60,972 bases of DNA from Henriciella sp. (GTDB lineage: Bacteria; Pseudomonadota; Alphaproteobacteria; Caulobacterales; Hyphomonadaceae): NCBI GenBank assembly GCA_027019605.1, contig JALUWJ010000118.1, positions 1 to 60,972 on the forward strand, read 5' to 3'. Made by a program: the position numbers and the translations under genes. Shown in pieces: positions 17,428 through 27,185 of the stretch (the stretch's first letter is position 1; each line of letters starts with the position of its first letter). Below the pieces are notes generated by a model. The model saw nothing but the letters and a program-made list of their open reading frames with translations. It was not told the origin of the DNA and did no database searches.

Positions 17428-18240
17428 CTAGTTTCCAGTGAGGTTTGGCTTGCGCTTCTCGCGGAACGCGTCGACGGCCTCTTTGCGGTCGTCCATATAG
17501 TTGGAGACGCTTTCCCAGCCGACACTGGCATCCATTAATTGCGAGGCGAGGGCGCGCAGCGGAATGTTCGCCACCGTCTTGGTCCAACGCACAGCCCATT
17601 TCGGATTGCCTTGCAGTTTGGTGACAAGTTCACCGACTGTGGCGTCGAGTTCATCACCTGGCACCGCGTAATTGATCAGGCCGAGCTCTTTCGCTTCTGT
17701 CGCGGTCAGCAGATCGCCGGTCATCAACAGCTCTTTTGCTTTCGCAAAGCCGATCAATTGCGGCCAAATCACCGCGCCGCCATCGCCCGCGACCAGGCCG
17801 ACTTTGACATGTGGATCGCCAATCAGGGCTTTTTCGTCTGAGACGATCATGTCGCAGAGAAGCGCGATCGTTGCGCCAAGGCCTGCTGCTGCGCCATTCA
17901 GACGGCAGATCATCGGCTTTTCCATATCCAGCAATGAGGTCACGATCCGTTTCGCTTCCCAGGCAATATCGCGAAACTTGCTCGGGTCAGAGATCTGCTC
18001 ATCAAACCAGTCAAAATCACCGCCAGCGCAGAAGGCGCGGCCTTTGCCAGTGAGGATGATGATGTCGCTTTCGCTGTCGCGCTGGAGGTCGGTGAAGACC
18101 CGGCCGAGCTCTTCGTGCATGGCCGCATCGACGCCGTTCACAGGGTGATCCGAGGTGATCGCGGCGGTTAGCACACGGCCCTCACGCTCAAATGTGAAAC
18201 GGGAATAGGCGACGCTCGTAATGTCGAAAGGAGTGGTCAC
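17428..18240 (-). CDS. Enoyl-CoA hydratase/isomerase (crotonase family)
   Basis: A second crotonase of 270 aa in this operon, with motifs GRAFCAGGDFDWFDE (about 67-81) and RLNGAAAGLGATIALLCDMI (about 113-132). Part of the acidic region around residues 130-165 reads GDPHVKVGLVAGDGGAVIWP. The tandem arrangement with a different crotonase suggests two steps of one acyl-CoA pathway rather than redundancy. It starts 2 bases after the upstream hydrolase ends. Confidence 0.94.
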   Translation of the reverse strand: MTTPFDITSVAYSRFTFEREGRVLTAAITSDHPVNGVDAAMHEELGRVFTDLQRDSESDIIILTGKGRAFCAGGDFDWFDEQISDPSKFRDIAWEAKRIVTSLLDMEKPMICRLNGAAAGLGATIALLCDMIVSDEKALIGDPHVKVGLVAGDGGAVIWPQLIGFAKAKELLMTGDLLTATEAKELGLINYAVPGDELDATVGELVTKLQGNPKWAVRWTKTVANIPLRALASQLMDASVGWESVSNYMDDRKEAVDAFREKRKPNLTGN

Positions 18241-18242
18241 GT

Positions 18243-20282
18243 TTAGAAAGGTCCTATACCAAGAGAAAACAGGAAGATGAGGCTGCCGAGCGCCGCCAGA
18301 CAGGTCACGACGAGGCCGATCGATGCGCCAATCTGGCGACGTCCGAACCCGTCACTGGTGAGGCCGCGATAAAGCGCAAAGGCGGTCAGCGCGAAGCCGG
18401 TCAGGCCAAACCAAAACGCCCAGCCTGTCGAGGGTAAGACGCCAATCGGCAGTGCCATCGGATGATCGGTCGCGGTGGCGAGTATTTGTTTCACCGCCCA
18501 GGCGAGGCCGCCGAGCGAGAGCAACGCGCCGCCCCAAGTGATCGCCCGCGACTGGCGCATGCCCGGCGCATTGACGCCTTGAAGTTTGCGCGCGGTCCAG
18601 CCGAGCGGGAACATGATGACGCTGATCACGAGCAGAAGGGCGGCGAGGATGACACCATAAGGATACTGCCCGGATTGCAGACCGCGGGCAAAATGATACG
18701 GCGCCTTGGTTTCGATCAGGCGGGTTAGAAATTGCGGCGCGGCGACGTCAGCGAGGCAGGACGTGTCGAGCTTGGCCTCTGGGTCTTTGACGAACGCGAC
18801 CCAAAGGTCCTGCCCACACCCCGGTGAGTGGCTGAACAGCGCGCCATGCCCGGTATGTGGGAATTCAACATATTGCCCATTGGCGAGGTCCGACATGATG
18901 GACTGGCTATAATTGGGTGGTGTGATCGGGTCAGCCGTGCCCGCCGCGACCAGGATCGGAACGTCGGTGACAACGCGCTTCACGGTTGGGTCTGGCCCGA
19001 GATCGTAGACGGCATCACAGACTTCCGCCCAGCCGACCGTGTCTGTCCATTTAGAGAGTTGCGGTTCGGCCCGGCGCATCGCGGCAAACTGTTCCTCAGA
19101 GACTTTGATCGCGCCGCGGCAATTGGCGACCAGTTCCAGCCCGTTGCCGGCGGCATGATCGATGGGGCGGCCCAACACCTCGAAATAGGCTTCAATCGCT
19201 TCAATATCGCGGTTCTCGAGCGCGGTCAGCAGGCTTGGAAAGTCAGCGTAGAGATTGTTGGCGTAAAGCGCCTGGAAAACTGCCCCGCCGGCGAGGTCGC
19301 CATCCAGGACAACGGTCCCGTTGAGCGCTGAACCAGGGTCCATCGTGTCCAAGACGATCGGATCTGCATCATAGGCTTCGAACGCCTTGATGAAACGATC
19401 CCGGAAGCTGCCGACATCTCGCGCACAAGCAGGATCGGCGGCGCAGTCCGCGTCCAAGGCGTCTAAAGCCGAGCTAAATCCGTAGGCCGTGGCTTCCCAT
19501 CCCCCGGTTTCGAGCGGGGTTGCTGGGACGACGCTGTCGAGGATCGCGGCGCGTATGCCACCCTCATCGACTTGTAAGATAGCCTGGCCGAGCGACGTCC
19601 CATAGGAGACCCCGAATAGGGTCCATTGATCATAGCCGAGCGCGATCCGGATATCGCGAACATCCAGCGCATTCTGCCATGTCGTATAGCCATCCACTTC
19701 AATCCCGCGCGCCCGCGCTTCGGCGAGACATGTCTCAAACGCGGCTTTTGAGCGTTCAACGCCTTCTTCGATTGGCACACCGAACTGGAAATTTCGCGGC
19801 ACGGCGCGGCAGAAATGGCCTTCTGAATAGCCAATCCCGCGTTGATCAAAGAAGATCAAATCGGCCGCTTCACGGAACTCTTTCGTATTGGCGGCCTGAT
19901 AAGCGTAGATCCGCCCTGCGCCGAGCGATGGCCCGCCGGGCCCGCCGGTGAGACGCATGACGGCGCGTCGTTCTGGATTGTCTGACGTCGACTTGATGCT
20001 GAGAACGGAGAGTTTGATCAGACGACTGTCGGGCTTGGTGCGATCTTCAGGGACCAGCACATATCCACATCGAAACTCTTCAGGATCATAGTCGGGCGCT
20101 TGTGCGTGAAACGGACACACATAAGGCGTGAATGTCGGTTCGAAATCGGCCCAGTTTGAATGCACACGGTCCGGGTCGAGGATTGGGATGGCGGGTAGGT
20201 CTGGATCGGTCTGAGCCAACGCGACGGGCGCCGCCAACAAAACAAAGAGCGTCAGAAGTATGAGCTTCAATTGATGTGACAT
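18243..20282 (-). CDS. Secreted alpha/beta hydrolase (TAP-like) with C-terminal membrane domain
   Basis: A 679 aa protein. Residues 1-23 form a signal peptide ending ALAQ. The periplasmic hydrolase domain has the oxyanion segment LTGGPGGPSLG (about 111-121), FFDQRGIGYS, the nucleophile elbow GVSYGT with Ser226, an Asp in AAGTADPITPP and a His in HTGHGALFS, so the triad looks intact. This pattern is that of the proline-iminopeptidase/tripeptidyl-aminopeptidase group. The last about 130 residues contain four hydrophobic segments ending SLGIGPF, anchoring the enzyme in the membrane. Its substrate may be a peptide or an ester. Confidence 0.9.
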   Translation of the reverse strand: MSHQLKLILLTLFVLLAAPVALAQTDPDLPAIPILDPDRVHSNWADFEPTFTPYVCPFHAQAPDYDPEEFRCGYVLVPEDRTKPDSRLIKLSVLSIKSTSDNPERRAVMRLTGGPGGPSLGAGRIYAYQAANTKEFREAADLIFFDQRGIGYSEGHFCRAVPRNFQFGVPIEEGVERSKAAFETCLAEARARGIEVDGYTTWQNALDVRDIRIALGYDQWTLFGVSYGTSLGQAILQVDEGGIRAAILDSVVPATPLETGGWEATAYGFSSALDALDADCAADPACARDVGSFRDRFIKAFEAYDADPIVLDTMDPGSALNGTVVLDGDLAGGAVFQALYANNLYADFPSLLTALENRDIEAIEAYFEVLGRPIDHAAGNGLELVANCRGAIKVSEEQFAAMRRAEPQLSKWTDTVGWAEVCDAVYDLGPDPTVKRVVTDVPILVAAGTADPITPPNYSQSIMSDLANGQYVEFPHTGHGALFSHSPGCGQDLWVAFVKDPEAKLDTSCLADVAAPQFLTRLIETKAPYHFARGLQSGQYPYGVILAALLLVISVIMFPLGWTARKLQGVNAPGMRQSRAITWGGALLSLGGLAWAVKQILATATDHPMALPIGVLPSTGWAFWFGLTGFALTAFALYRGLTSDGFGRRQIGASIGLVVTCLAALGSLIFLFSLGIGPF

Positions 20283-20317
20283 AGCGGCCTCCCGTCCGAT
20301 TATTATCGTCTCCGACC

Positions 20318-21346
20318 CTAAGCTTCGGCGCTGACTTGCACAACGCGGCGGCCAAAATTCTCGCCTCGGAACAGTCCGCAGAAGGCTTCTGGCATTTTGT
20401 CGATGCCCTCAAACCGCTCTTCTTTCAGCTTCAGTTCGCCCTTACCGATCAAGGTTGCCATCTCGTTCAGGGCGACTGGGAACTCTCGCGCGAAGTCAAA
20501 CACAACAAGGCCCTGCATCAGAACGCGATGCGTGATGAAAGGCTTCGTATTGACGATGCCTGGGGTTTCTTCGGGTGACAGATTATAGTCTGCCACCTGA
20601 CCGGAAATGCAGATCCGGCCGTTGAGGCGCATCTTGGGTAGGACGCGGTTGACCATTTCATTGCCGACATTGTCGAACAGCACATCCACGCCCTTTGGCA
20701 TGGCTTCGCTGATCGCCGCATCGAGATCCGGCGTCGTCTTATAATTGATCGCGTGATCGAAGCCGGCTTCGTCGACCAGCCATTTGCACTTTGTGTCGCT
20801 GCCGGCGATGCCGACCACTTGTTCTGCGCCGCCAGCTTTTGCGAGTTGGCCAGCCGTCGCCCCGACCGGTCCGGCTGCAGATGTCACAAGCACGCGGTCT
20901 CCGGCTTGGAATTTGGCGACAGATTTCAGGCCAAACCAAGCGGTCAGGCCCGGCACACCCAAGACGCCAATCCAGAGTGATAGAGGCAGGGCTACTACAT
21001 CTGGCACTTGGCCGATAAAGCCTTTGCCACTTTGAATCGTATGCGTGCGCCAACCGCCTGCGCAGAAGACTTTTGTGCCGACGGGATAGGCGTCATTTTC
21101 GCTGGCATCGACAATACCTACGCTAAACCCATCAATCGGCTTGCCGAGGGGCAGGGCTGCTGCATAGCTGTCGCCGCCAGAAAGGCGCGAGCGCGTGCCC
21201 GGATCGACGGAATTCCAAATGTGGCGAACCCGAAATTGCCCTTCGCCTGGCACCGGAAGGTCTTTGCTGACAAGCTCGAAATCACTGGGCTTTGGCGCAC
21301 CCTCGCAATACTGTTTCAGGACGATTTGTTGCATATGATCACTCAA
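20318..21346 (-). CDS. NADP-dependent medium-chain oxidoreductase (CurA/leukotriene-B4 dehydrogenase type)
   Basis: Zinc-free MDR enzyme of 342 aa that reduces enone double bonds. The typical VDPGTRSRLSGG segment (about 48-59) and the Rossmann motif SAAGPVGATAGQLAKAGGAE (about 155-174) are seen. KAVGIAG-like and FDNVGNEMVNRVLP elements follow. The TTG start at 21346 is supported by GGAGAG six bases upstream; an in-frame ATG lies at 21334. It is the first gene of a minus-strand series with the hydrolase and two crotonases, and divergent from cysD. Confidence 0.92.
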   Translation of the reverse strand: MSDHMQQIVLKQYCEGAPKPSDFELVSKDLPVPGEGQFRVRHIWNSVDPGTRSRLSGGDSYAAALPLGKPIDGFSVGIVDASENDAYPVGTKVFCAGGWRTHTIQSGKGFIGQVPDVVALPLSLWIGVLGVPGLTAWFGLKSVAKFQAGDRVLVTSAAGPVGATAGQLAKAGGAEQVVGIAGSDTKCKWLVDEAGFDHAINYKTTPDLDAAISEAMPKGVDVLFDNVGNEMVNRVLPKMRLNGRICISGQVADYNLSPEETPGIVNTKPFITHRVLMQGLVVFDFAREFPVALNEMATLIGKGELKLKEERFEGIDKMPEAFCGLFRGENFGRRVVQVSAEA

Positions 21347-21478
21347 GTGGAACTCTCCGCATTTTTTTGCCTATGGACCACTAATAATAGTGCCCGGCTA
21401 GATGGGACGTTGCGGCATGCAATTTGCTTAAGTGTTTCTAATCGTAAACTCCAGTTGTTGTCCGGGATTTAGAACTCT

Positions 21479-22423
21479 ATGTGGGGCAAAATATTAAACA
21501 AACAGAATTGGGCGTCGCCAGTGACCTCTCTGACCCATCTTGATCGGCTTGAAGCCGAGGCTATTCATATTATCCGCGAGGTCGCCGCCGTCGCCGAAAA
21601 CCCAGTAATGCTCTACTCGGTTGGAAAAGACAGCGCGGTGATGTTGCACTTGGCCATGAAAGCCTTCTATCCGAGCGTGCCGCCTTTTCCTTTGATGCAT
21701 GTCGATACGACGTGGAAGTTCCGCGAAATGATCGAATTTCGCGACCGCAAGGCCAAAGAGCTCGGAATGGATCTGATCGTGCATTCCAATCAGGACGGCA
21801 TTGACGCCGGTGTCGGACCGTTCTCGCACGGCTCATCCGTGCACACGGACATTATGAAGACCCAGGCGCTGAAACAGGCCTTGGACAAGCACAAGTTCGA
21901 CGTCGCCTTTGGCGGCGCGCGGCGCGATGAGGAAAAGTCTCGCGCCAAGGAGCGCGTTTTCTCGTTCCGGACCGCGGAGCATCGCTGGGACCCGAAAAAC
22001 CAGCGCCCGGAGCTCTGGAACCTTTACAATGCGCGCATCCACAAAGGCGAAAGCATTCGCTGTTTCCCAATCTCAAATTGGACTGAGCTTGATATCTGGC
22101 AGTATATCCGCCGTGAGCAGATTGAGATCGTTCCGCTCTACTACGCGGCTGAGCGCCCGGTTGTTGAGTGGGAAGGTAGCCAGATCATGGTCGATGATGA
22201 GCGCATGCCGAAAGAGCTGCGCGATAAGGCGGTGATGAAATCCGTCCGGTTCCGCACACTCGGTTGTTATCCGCTGACCGGCGCGGTCGAAAGCACCGCC
22301 GATACGCTTGAAGACATAATTCAAGAAATGCTGCTCACCACCTCCTCGGAGCGCCAAGGTCGGACGATTGACCGTGACCAGTCGGCGTCGATGGAGAAGA
22401 AGAAACAAGAGGGGTATTTCTAA
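21479..22423 (+). CDS. cysD: Sulfate adenylyltransferase subunit 2
   Basis: The ATP-pyrophosphatase subunit that forms adenosine 5'-phosphosulfate from sulfate and ATP. The protein is 314 aa from this ATG. A GTG at 21521 would give 300 aa, closer to the usual 300-302, so the first 14 residues are uncertain. The PP-loop [12 protein letters not shown] and the family segments [26 protein letters not shown] and [15 protein letters not shown] are all present. The stop abuts the cysNC start with no gap, as expected for subunits of one complex. Confidence 0.97.
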   Translation: MWGKILNKQNWASPVTSLTHLDRLEAEAIHIIREVAAVAENPVMLYSVGKDSAVMLHLAMKAFYPSVPPFPLMHVDTTWKFREMIEFRDRKAKELGMDLIVHSNQDGIDAGVGPFSHGSSVHTDIMKTQALKQALDKHKFDVAFGGARRDEEKSRAKERVFSFRTAEHRWDPKNQRPELWNLYNARIHKGESIRCFPISNWTELDIWQYIRREQIEIVPLYYAAERPVVEWEGSQIMVDDERMPKELRDKAVMKSVRFRTLGCYPLTGAVESTADTLEDIIQEMLLTTSSERQGRTIDRDQSASMEKKKQEGYF

Positions 22424-24331
22424 ATGTCTCACGTTGATACCCTGATCGCCGAAGATATCTCTGCTTATCTCGAGGCGCATGAGAACAAGTCGCTGCTTCG
22501 CTTCATCACCTGCGGCAGCGTAGATGATGGCAAGTCGACCCTGATTGGGCGCTTGCTCTACGATTCCAAAATGATCTTTGAAGATCAGTTGGACGCTCTG
22601 GAAAGCGACTCCAAGAAACACGGCACGCAAGGCGAGAATATTGACTTTGCTTTGCTCGTTGATGGTCTGTCAGCTGAGCGCGAGCAAGGCATAACGATCG
22701 ATGTCGCCTATCGCTTTTTCTCAACCGATCGCCGTAAATTCATCGTCGCGGATACGCCGGGGCATGAGCAATATACGCGCAATATGGCAACCGGTGCCTC
22801 AACCGCCGATCTTGCCATCCTCATGATTGATGCGCGCAAAGGCATCCTGACCCAGACGCGCCGCCATAGCTTTATCGCGAGCTCGCTCGGCATTCGCAAA
22901 CTGGTCCTGGCGATCAATAAGATGGATCTCGTGGAGTATGATGAGGCGGTCTATAATCGGATTGAACAAGACTTCCTAGAATTTGCCGAAGAGCTGTCTG
23001 CCGGGATCGAGATTCAAGCCATCCCAATGTCGGCGCTCGCAGGCGACAATATCACCGAAAATTCAGACAATATGCCCTGGTATCAGGGCCCGCCTCTGAT
23101 GGAGTATCTCGAGACGGTTCCGGTTGATGATGAGCGCGTCAATGCACCGTTTCGGATGCCGGTCCAATGGGTCAACCGCCCGAACCTGGACTTTCGCGGC
23201 TTCTCCGGCCAGATCGCCTCGGGCCGGATCAAGCCGGGGGATAAAGTCAAAACGCTGCCGAGTGCGAAAGAGACCACGATTGAACGGATCGTGGTGCATG
23301 GCGGCGACCTGAATGAAGCGATTGCCGGACAATCTGTGACGCTGACCTTTGCCGACGAGGTCGACACCTCGCGCGGCGACGTGATTTGTGCGGCTGGCGA
23401 ACCGGCTGAAACGGCTGATCAATTCCAGGCGCGTGTGCTTTGGATGGCAGACACTGAGATGCTGCCCGGGCGCCGGTATTTGCTGAAGATCGGCACCAAA
23501 ACCGTCACGGCGACCGTGCTCGATCTGAAGTTTGGGATCGATGTGAATACGATCCAGGACAAACCGGCGAAAACGCTGGGCCTCAACGATTTCGGGGTGA
23601 TCACCCTGGCACTGGATCAACCGATTGCCTTTGATCCCTATGATCAAAACCGGGAAACCGGCGGATTCATCCTGATCGATCGGATGACCAATAATACGGT
23701 TGGCCTCGGGCTGATCGACTTTGCATTGCGCCGCGCGGGCAACATTCACTGGCAAGCGCTGGATGTGGATCGGGCTGCGCTCGCGAAACAGAAAGAGCAG
23801 AAACCAGCCGTGCTTTGGTTCACTGGGCTTTCTGGTTCTGGGAAGTCGACCATCGCCAATGCCTTGCAGCAAAAGCTGTTCGCGATGGGCAAGCACACCT
23901 TTGTGCTCGATGGCGACAATGTTCGTCATGGCCTCAACCGCGATCTCGGCTTTACCGATGCCGACCGCGTGGAGAATATTCGCCGTGTCTCTAATGTCTC
24001 GAAACTGATGAGCGATGCGGGTCTGATCACGCTGGTCAGCTTCATCTCGCCGTTCCGGTCAGAACGCCGAATGGCGCGCAACATGATGCAGGATGGCGAG
24101 TTTGTTGAGATCTTTGTCGACACCCCGCTAGAGGTCGCCGAACAGCGCGATGTCAAAGGCCTCTACAAACGGGCCCGCGCCGGTGAAATTAAGAACTTCA
24201 CTGGCCTCGATAGCCCGTACGAAGCACCAGAGTCGCCAGAGATTACCATCAACACGGTTGATCAAACCGCTGAGCAGGCCGCAGATGAGATCATTACCTG
24301 GATGCGCGAACGTGGTTGGTTTGAGGTCTAA
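22424..24331 (+). CDS. cysNC: Bifunctional sulfate adenylyltransferase subunit 1 / adenylylsulfate kinase
   Basis: Fusion of the regulatory GTPase CysN with APS kinase CysC, 635 aa. The GTPase part has the P-loop GSVDDGKST (31-39), [17 protein letters not shown] and [11 protein letters not shown]. Elongation-factor-like beta-barrels follow. The kinase part has Walker [12 protein letters not shown] near residue 467 and [16 protein letters not shown]. CysN GTP hydrolysis drives APS formation by CysD; CysC phosphorylates APS to PAPS. No reductase genes follow. It ends 6 bases before a convergent ABC-F gene. Confidence 0.97.
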   Translation: MSHVDTLIAEDISAYLEAHENKSLLRFITCGSVDDGKSTLIGRLLYDSKMIFEDQLDALESDSKKHGTQGENIDFALLVDGLSAEREQGITIDVAYRFFSTDRRKFIVADTPGHEQYTRNMATGASTADLAILMIDARKGILTQTRRHSFIASSLGIRKLVLAINKMDLVEYDEAVYNRIEQDFLEFAEELSAGIEIQAIPMSALAGDNITENSDNMPWYQGPPLMEYLETVPVDDERVNAPFRMPVQWVNRPNLDFRGFSGQIASGRIKPGDKVKTLPSAKETTIERIVVHGGDLNEAIAGQSVTLTFADEVDTSRGDVICAAGEPAETADQFQARVLWMADTEMLPGRRYLLKIGTKTVTATVLDLKFGIDVNTIQDKPAKTLGLNDFGVITLALDQPIAFDPYDQNRETGGFILIDRMTNNTVGLGLIDFALRRAGNIHWQALDVDRAALAKQKEQKPAVLWFTGLSGSGKSTIANALQQKLFAMGKHTFVLDGDNVRHGLNRDLGFTDADRVENIRRVSNVSKLMSDAGLITLVSFISPFRSERRMARNMMQDGEFVEIFVDTPLEVAEQRDVKGLYKRARAGEIKNFTGLDSPYEAPESPEITINTVDQTAEQAADEIITWMRERGWFEV

Positions 24332-24337
24332 TTGAAA

Positions 24338-26140
24338 TTAGCCCGCAAGGGCTTCTTTCTTCTCTTCAATCTCCATCCAATCGAGCTCGGCCTGCTCAAG
24401 CTCGGAGCGGGCCGTTTCCAAACGCGTATTGATGCGGTGGAACTCGTCAGGATTGTCATTGAACAGGTTCGGATCGGAAAGTTTGCCCTCGAGCTCTGCG
24501 ATCTCGGCCTCAAGACGTGGCATCTCCGTTTCGACCTCTTTCAGCCGATGCTGATCTTTAAAGCTGAGCTTGGTTTGCTTTTTCGGCTCGGCCGCTTTGG
24601 GTTTTGCCGCTTTAGGTTTCTTGTCAGCCTTCGCAGCTTTGCCAGGTTTGCCTTTGATCTGAGATTGCGCGTCGCTCCAACCGCCCGCGGTCTCGACCCA
24701 TTGGCCATCGCCGAGCGGGACCAGGCATGAGGTCACAGTCGCATCCAGGAAGGCCCGGTCGTGGCTGACCAGGATCAATGTGCCTTCAAAGTTGAGCAAC
24801 ATGTCCTCGAGCAAATCCAAGGTTTGCATATCGAGATCATTGGTCGGTTCGTCGAGCACCAGAACATCAGTCGACTGCGCGAGCGCGATGGCCAGCGTTA
24901 GCCGGTTGCGCTCCCCGCCAGACAGGGCAGCGACCGCTTGGCGCAACTGGTCCGGCTTGAACAAGAAATCCTTGGCGTAGGCCGCGACATGGCGCTGTTT
25001 GCCTTGCACCATGATGCTGTCGCCGCCTTGCGGGGCGAGTGCTTCCCAGAGCGTATCTTTCGGCCGCAGCGTTTCGCGCGTTTGGTCCAAATAGGTGATG
25101 CGCAGCGACGGATTGAGTTTTACATTGCCGCTATCGCGCTCCAACTCATCAAGCAGCAGTTTGAGCAGGGTCGTCTTGCCGACGCCGTTTGGGCCAATGA
25201 ACCCAACGCGATCGCCGCGCAGGATCTTGAAGTCCAAACCCTCAACGATTTTCAGGTCGCCATAGGCTTTGGTCAGGCCAAAAGCTTCGATGACTTTTCG
25301 CGATTGGTGGCCGGCTTCTTCGGCGCTGATCCCGGCCTTTGCCTTCTGAGCAACGATTGCGGCTTTGCGGCGAGACGCCTCGGCGCGCATCGCTTTCAAT
25401 CGGTGCAGGCGTCCCATGTTCCGGGCCCGGCGCCCGGTCACACCGCGCTGCAGCCAGTGTTCTTCGGCTTTGAGCTGAGTTTTGATCTTTTCAAGCTGGC
25501 GGATCTCCGCCTCTTCGATCTCTTCGGCCCAGCGTTCAAAATCACCATAGCCTTTTGGGCTCTTCAGAACGATCCCATCGCGCAGCCATAGCGTGTTGGT
25601 CGTAACATTTTCCATGAAACGGCGGTCGTGGCTAACCAGCAAGACCGCGCCATTAAACCCGATCAGGCGGGTCTCTAGCGTTTCGATCATAGGCACATCG
25701 AGATGGTTGGTCGGCTCATCGAGCAGCAACACATCCGGATCATAGGCGAAGGCTTTGGCGAGCGCCGCGCGCCTGATTTGTCCGCCTGACAGAATGTTTG
25801 GATTGGCGCTTGGGTCGACGCCAAAATGGCCAAGCTCCGCCTCAGCGCGCCACGCTTCTGCACCGCCGGATGTGGCATAGTCCGAGACGGTTTCAAAGGC
25901 CGACAGATCTGGTTCTTGCTCGACCGTCGTGATCATCGTGCCAGGTTGAACCCAAAGTTCACCCTCATCTGGCTCGTGGCGCCCGGTGATCAGCCGCATC
26001 AAGGTCGATTTCCCGGCCCCGTTTCGGCCAACCAGCGCCGCGCGTTCGCCTTTGGCCAAGGTAAATGAGACGCCTTCAAAAAGCGGCTTCCCGCCAAAAG
26101 CGAGCCGCACGTCGGTCATGATGAGAATAGGAAGTGACAC
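24338..26140 (-). CDS. uup: ABC-F family ATPase, Uup-like
   Basis: A soluble protein of 600 aa with two ATP-binding cassettes and no membrane segments. The first cassette has GRNGAGKSTLMRL and LSGGQIRRAALAKA, the second GPNGVGKTTLLKL and LSGGERNRLTLAIA. A charged linker joins them. The last about 90 residues form a Lys- and Glu-rich coiled coil after a KPKAAKPKAAEPKK hinge, as in Uup. Uup-type ABC-F proteins act on ribosomes or branched DNA intermediates. It is 6 bases downstream of an ABC-2 permease, but ABC-F proteins are not normally transporter motors. Confidence 0.9.
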   Translation of the reverse strand: MSLPILIMTDVRLAFGGKPLFEGVSFTLAKGERAALVGRNGAGKSTLMRLITGRHEPDEGELWVQPGTMITTVEQEPDLSAFETVSDYATSGGAEAWRAEAELGHFGVDPSANPNILSGGQIRRAALAKAFAYDPDVLLLDEPTNHLDVPMIETLETRLIGFNGAVLLVSHDRRFMENVTTNTLWLRDGIVLKSPKGYGDFERWAEEIEEAEIRQLEKIKTQLKAEEHWLQRGVTGRRARNMGRLHRLKAMRAEASRRKAAIVAQKAKAGISAEEAGHQSRKVIEAFGLTKAYGDLKIVEGLDFKILRGDRVGFIGPNGVGKTTLLKLLLDELERDSGNVKLNPSLRITYLDQTRETLRPKDTLWEALAPQGGDSIMVQGKQRHVAAYAKDFLFKPDQLRQAVAALSGGERNRLTLAIALAQSTDVLVLDEPTNDLDMQTLDLLEDMLLNFEGTLILVSHDRAFLDATVTSCLVPLGDGQWVETAGGWSDAQSQIKGKPGKAAKADKKPKAAKPKAAEPKKQTKLSFKDQHRLKEVETEMPRLEAEIAELEGKLSDPNLFNDNPDEFHRINTRLETARSELEQAELDWMEIEEKKEALAG

Positions 26141-26146
26141 AGGTTT

Positions 26147-26980
26147 TTAGGCTTTGAGTTTATAGCCAGACCGCAGCATCCACCAAACCCCTGCAGAGGC
26201 GAGGAAGGCAGCGGCGCCGCTGACGATCATTCCGGTCATGATGTTCGAGTTGGCGGCGTCTAAGAAGCCATATCTGAAGCCATCAATCAGGAAGAAAATT
26301 GGATCGAAATAAGCCGCCGATTTGAATGGCTCCACGAGCACATTGATGTCGTAGAAGGTTCCAGACAAGAATGTCAGCGGAACGATGACGAAATTTGAGA
26401 CCGCTGCAAGGTGATCAAACTTGTCCGCCCAGATGCCACCCATAGCGCCAATTGCTGCTAAGAAGATCGTTGCCATCAAGCCAAACCAAATGATTGGCCA
26501 GACATGTACGACTGAAAGATCCGCGAGGCCGCTAAAGTGAATGCCGGTGGCCGCGATGGCGCCGACAATCACGCCGCGTGTCACCGCGCCAAAGATGAAG
26601 CCGATCGCGAGTTCCACAGGCGATAGGGGCGGCATGAGAAAGTCGACTTGGCTGCCTTGGACTTTGGCAATGGTCAGGGAGCTCGATGAGTTTTGAAACG
26701 CATTCTGCAACATCGCCATCACAATCAGGCCGGGCGCCAAGAAGTTATTATAGTCGAGACCGGCAAAGTCGCCGGACAATTCCCCGCGATTGCCGAATGC
26801 GAGTTTGAACACGGTCATGAACAAGAGCGTCGAGACCACAGGCGCGAGCAGCGTTTGCATCCAGACCTTCATAAAACGGCCCACTTCGCGCTGATAAAGT
26901 GTCCACAAGCCGAGCCAGTTCACGGCGCCATAAGTGCGTGGTTTCGGCGGCGATATTGTAGAAGAAGATGTATCAGGCAT
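26147..26980 (-). CDS. ABC-2 type transporter permease
   Basis: Inner-membrane permease of 277 aa with six predicted hydrophobic segments from about residue 40 to 270. The ABC-2 signature region FLSGTFYDINVLVEPFKSA and the preceding GAMGGIWADKFDHLAAVSNF match the YadH/NodJ type of exporters. Its usual ATP-binding partner (YadG/NodI type) is not next to it; the adjacent cassette protein is ABC-F. The partner probably lies elsewhere. It starts about 205 bases upstream of gcrA on the opposite strand. Confidence 0.92.
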   Translation of the reverse strand: MPDTSSSTISPPKPRTYGAVNWLGLWTLYQREVGRFMKVWMQTLLAPVVSTLLFMTVFKLAFGNRGELSGDFAGLDYNNFLAPGLIVMAMLQNAFQNSSSSLTIAKVQGSQVDFLMPPLSPVELAIGFIFGAVTRGVIVGAIAATGIHFSGLADLSVVHVWPIIWFGLMATIFLAAIGAMGGIWADKFDHLAAVSNFVIVPLTFLSGTFYDINVLVEPFKSAAYFDPIFFLIDGFRYGFLDAANSNIMTGMIVSGAAAFLASAGVWWMLRSGYKLKA

Positions 26981-26999
26981 GACTGGACACTTAAGAGCT

Positions 27000-27004
27000 G
27001 ACTC
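27000..27004. promoter_or_regulatory. GANTC (CcrM) methylation site upstream of gcrA
   Basis: GACTC lies 182 bases before the gcrA start. CcrM methylates the adenine in GANTC in alphaproteobacteria, and the gcrA promoter of Caulobacter is known to be sensitive to the methylation state. One site alone can occur by chance. Confidence 0.4.
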
Positions 27005-27027
27005 GGCGTTTGGCGATAGCCTAAAAT

Positions 27028-27068
27028 CTATCCACAGCTGCTACTAGATATTGATTGCCTGTGGACAG
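27028..27068. promoter_or_regulatory. Pair of DnaA-box-like sites upstream of gcrA
   Basis: CTATCCACA at 27028-27036 matches the DnaA box TTATCCACA at 8 of 9 positions. TGTGGACAG at 27060-27068, on the opposite strand, reads CTGTCCACA and matches at 7 of 9. The two face each other 23 bases apart. In Caulobacter DnaA activates gcrA transcription, which makes the location meaningful. The rest of 26981-27185 holds no gene. Confidence 0.5.
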
Positions 27069-27185
27069 AGATGATCAGTATCTTGTGTTTAGTTTCGCTC
27101 CTGATACGATATATAGCGTTAGAGCGGGGCTGGTGGCATCGCTCTTATCAATATCTAGGGGCTGCCAAGGAGCGGGGTAAAACGC

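Noticed and set aside
23063-23929. 288-codon minus-strand frame inside cysNC
   Set aside because: Shadow of a well-conserved plus-strand enzyme.
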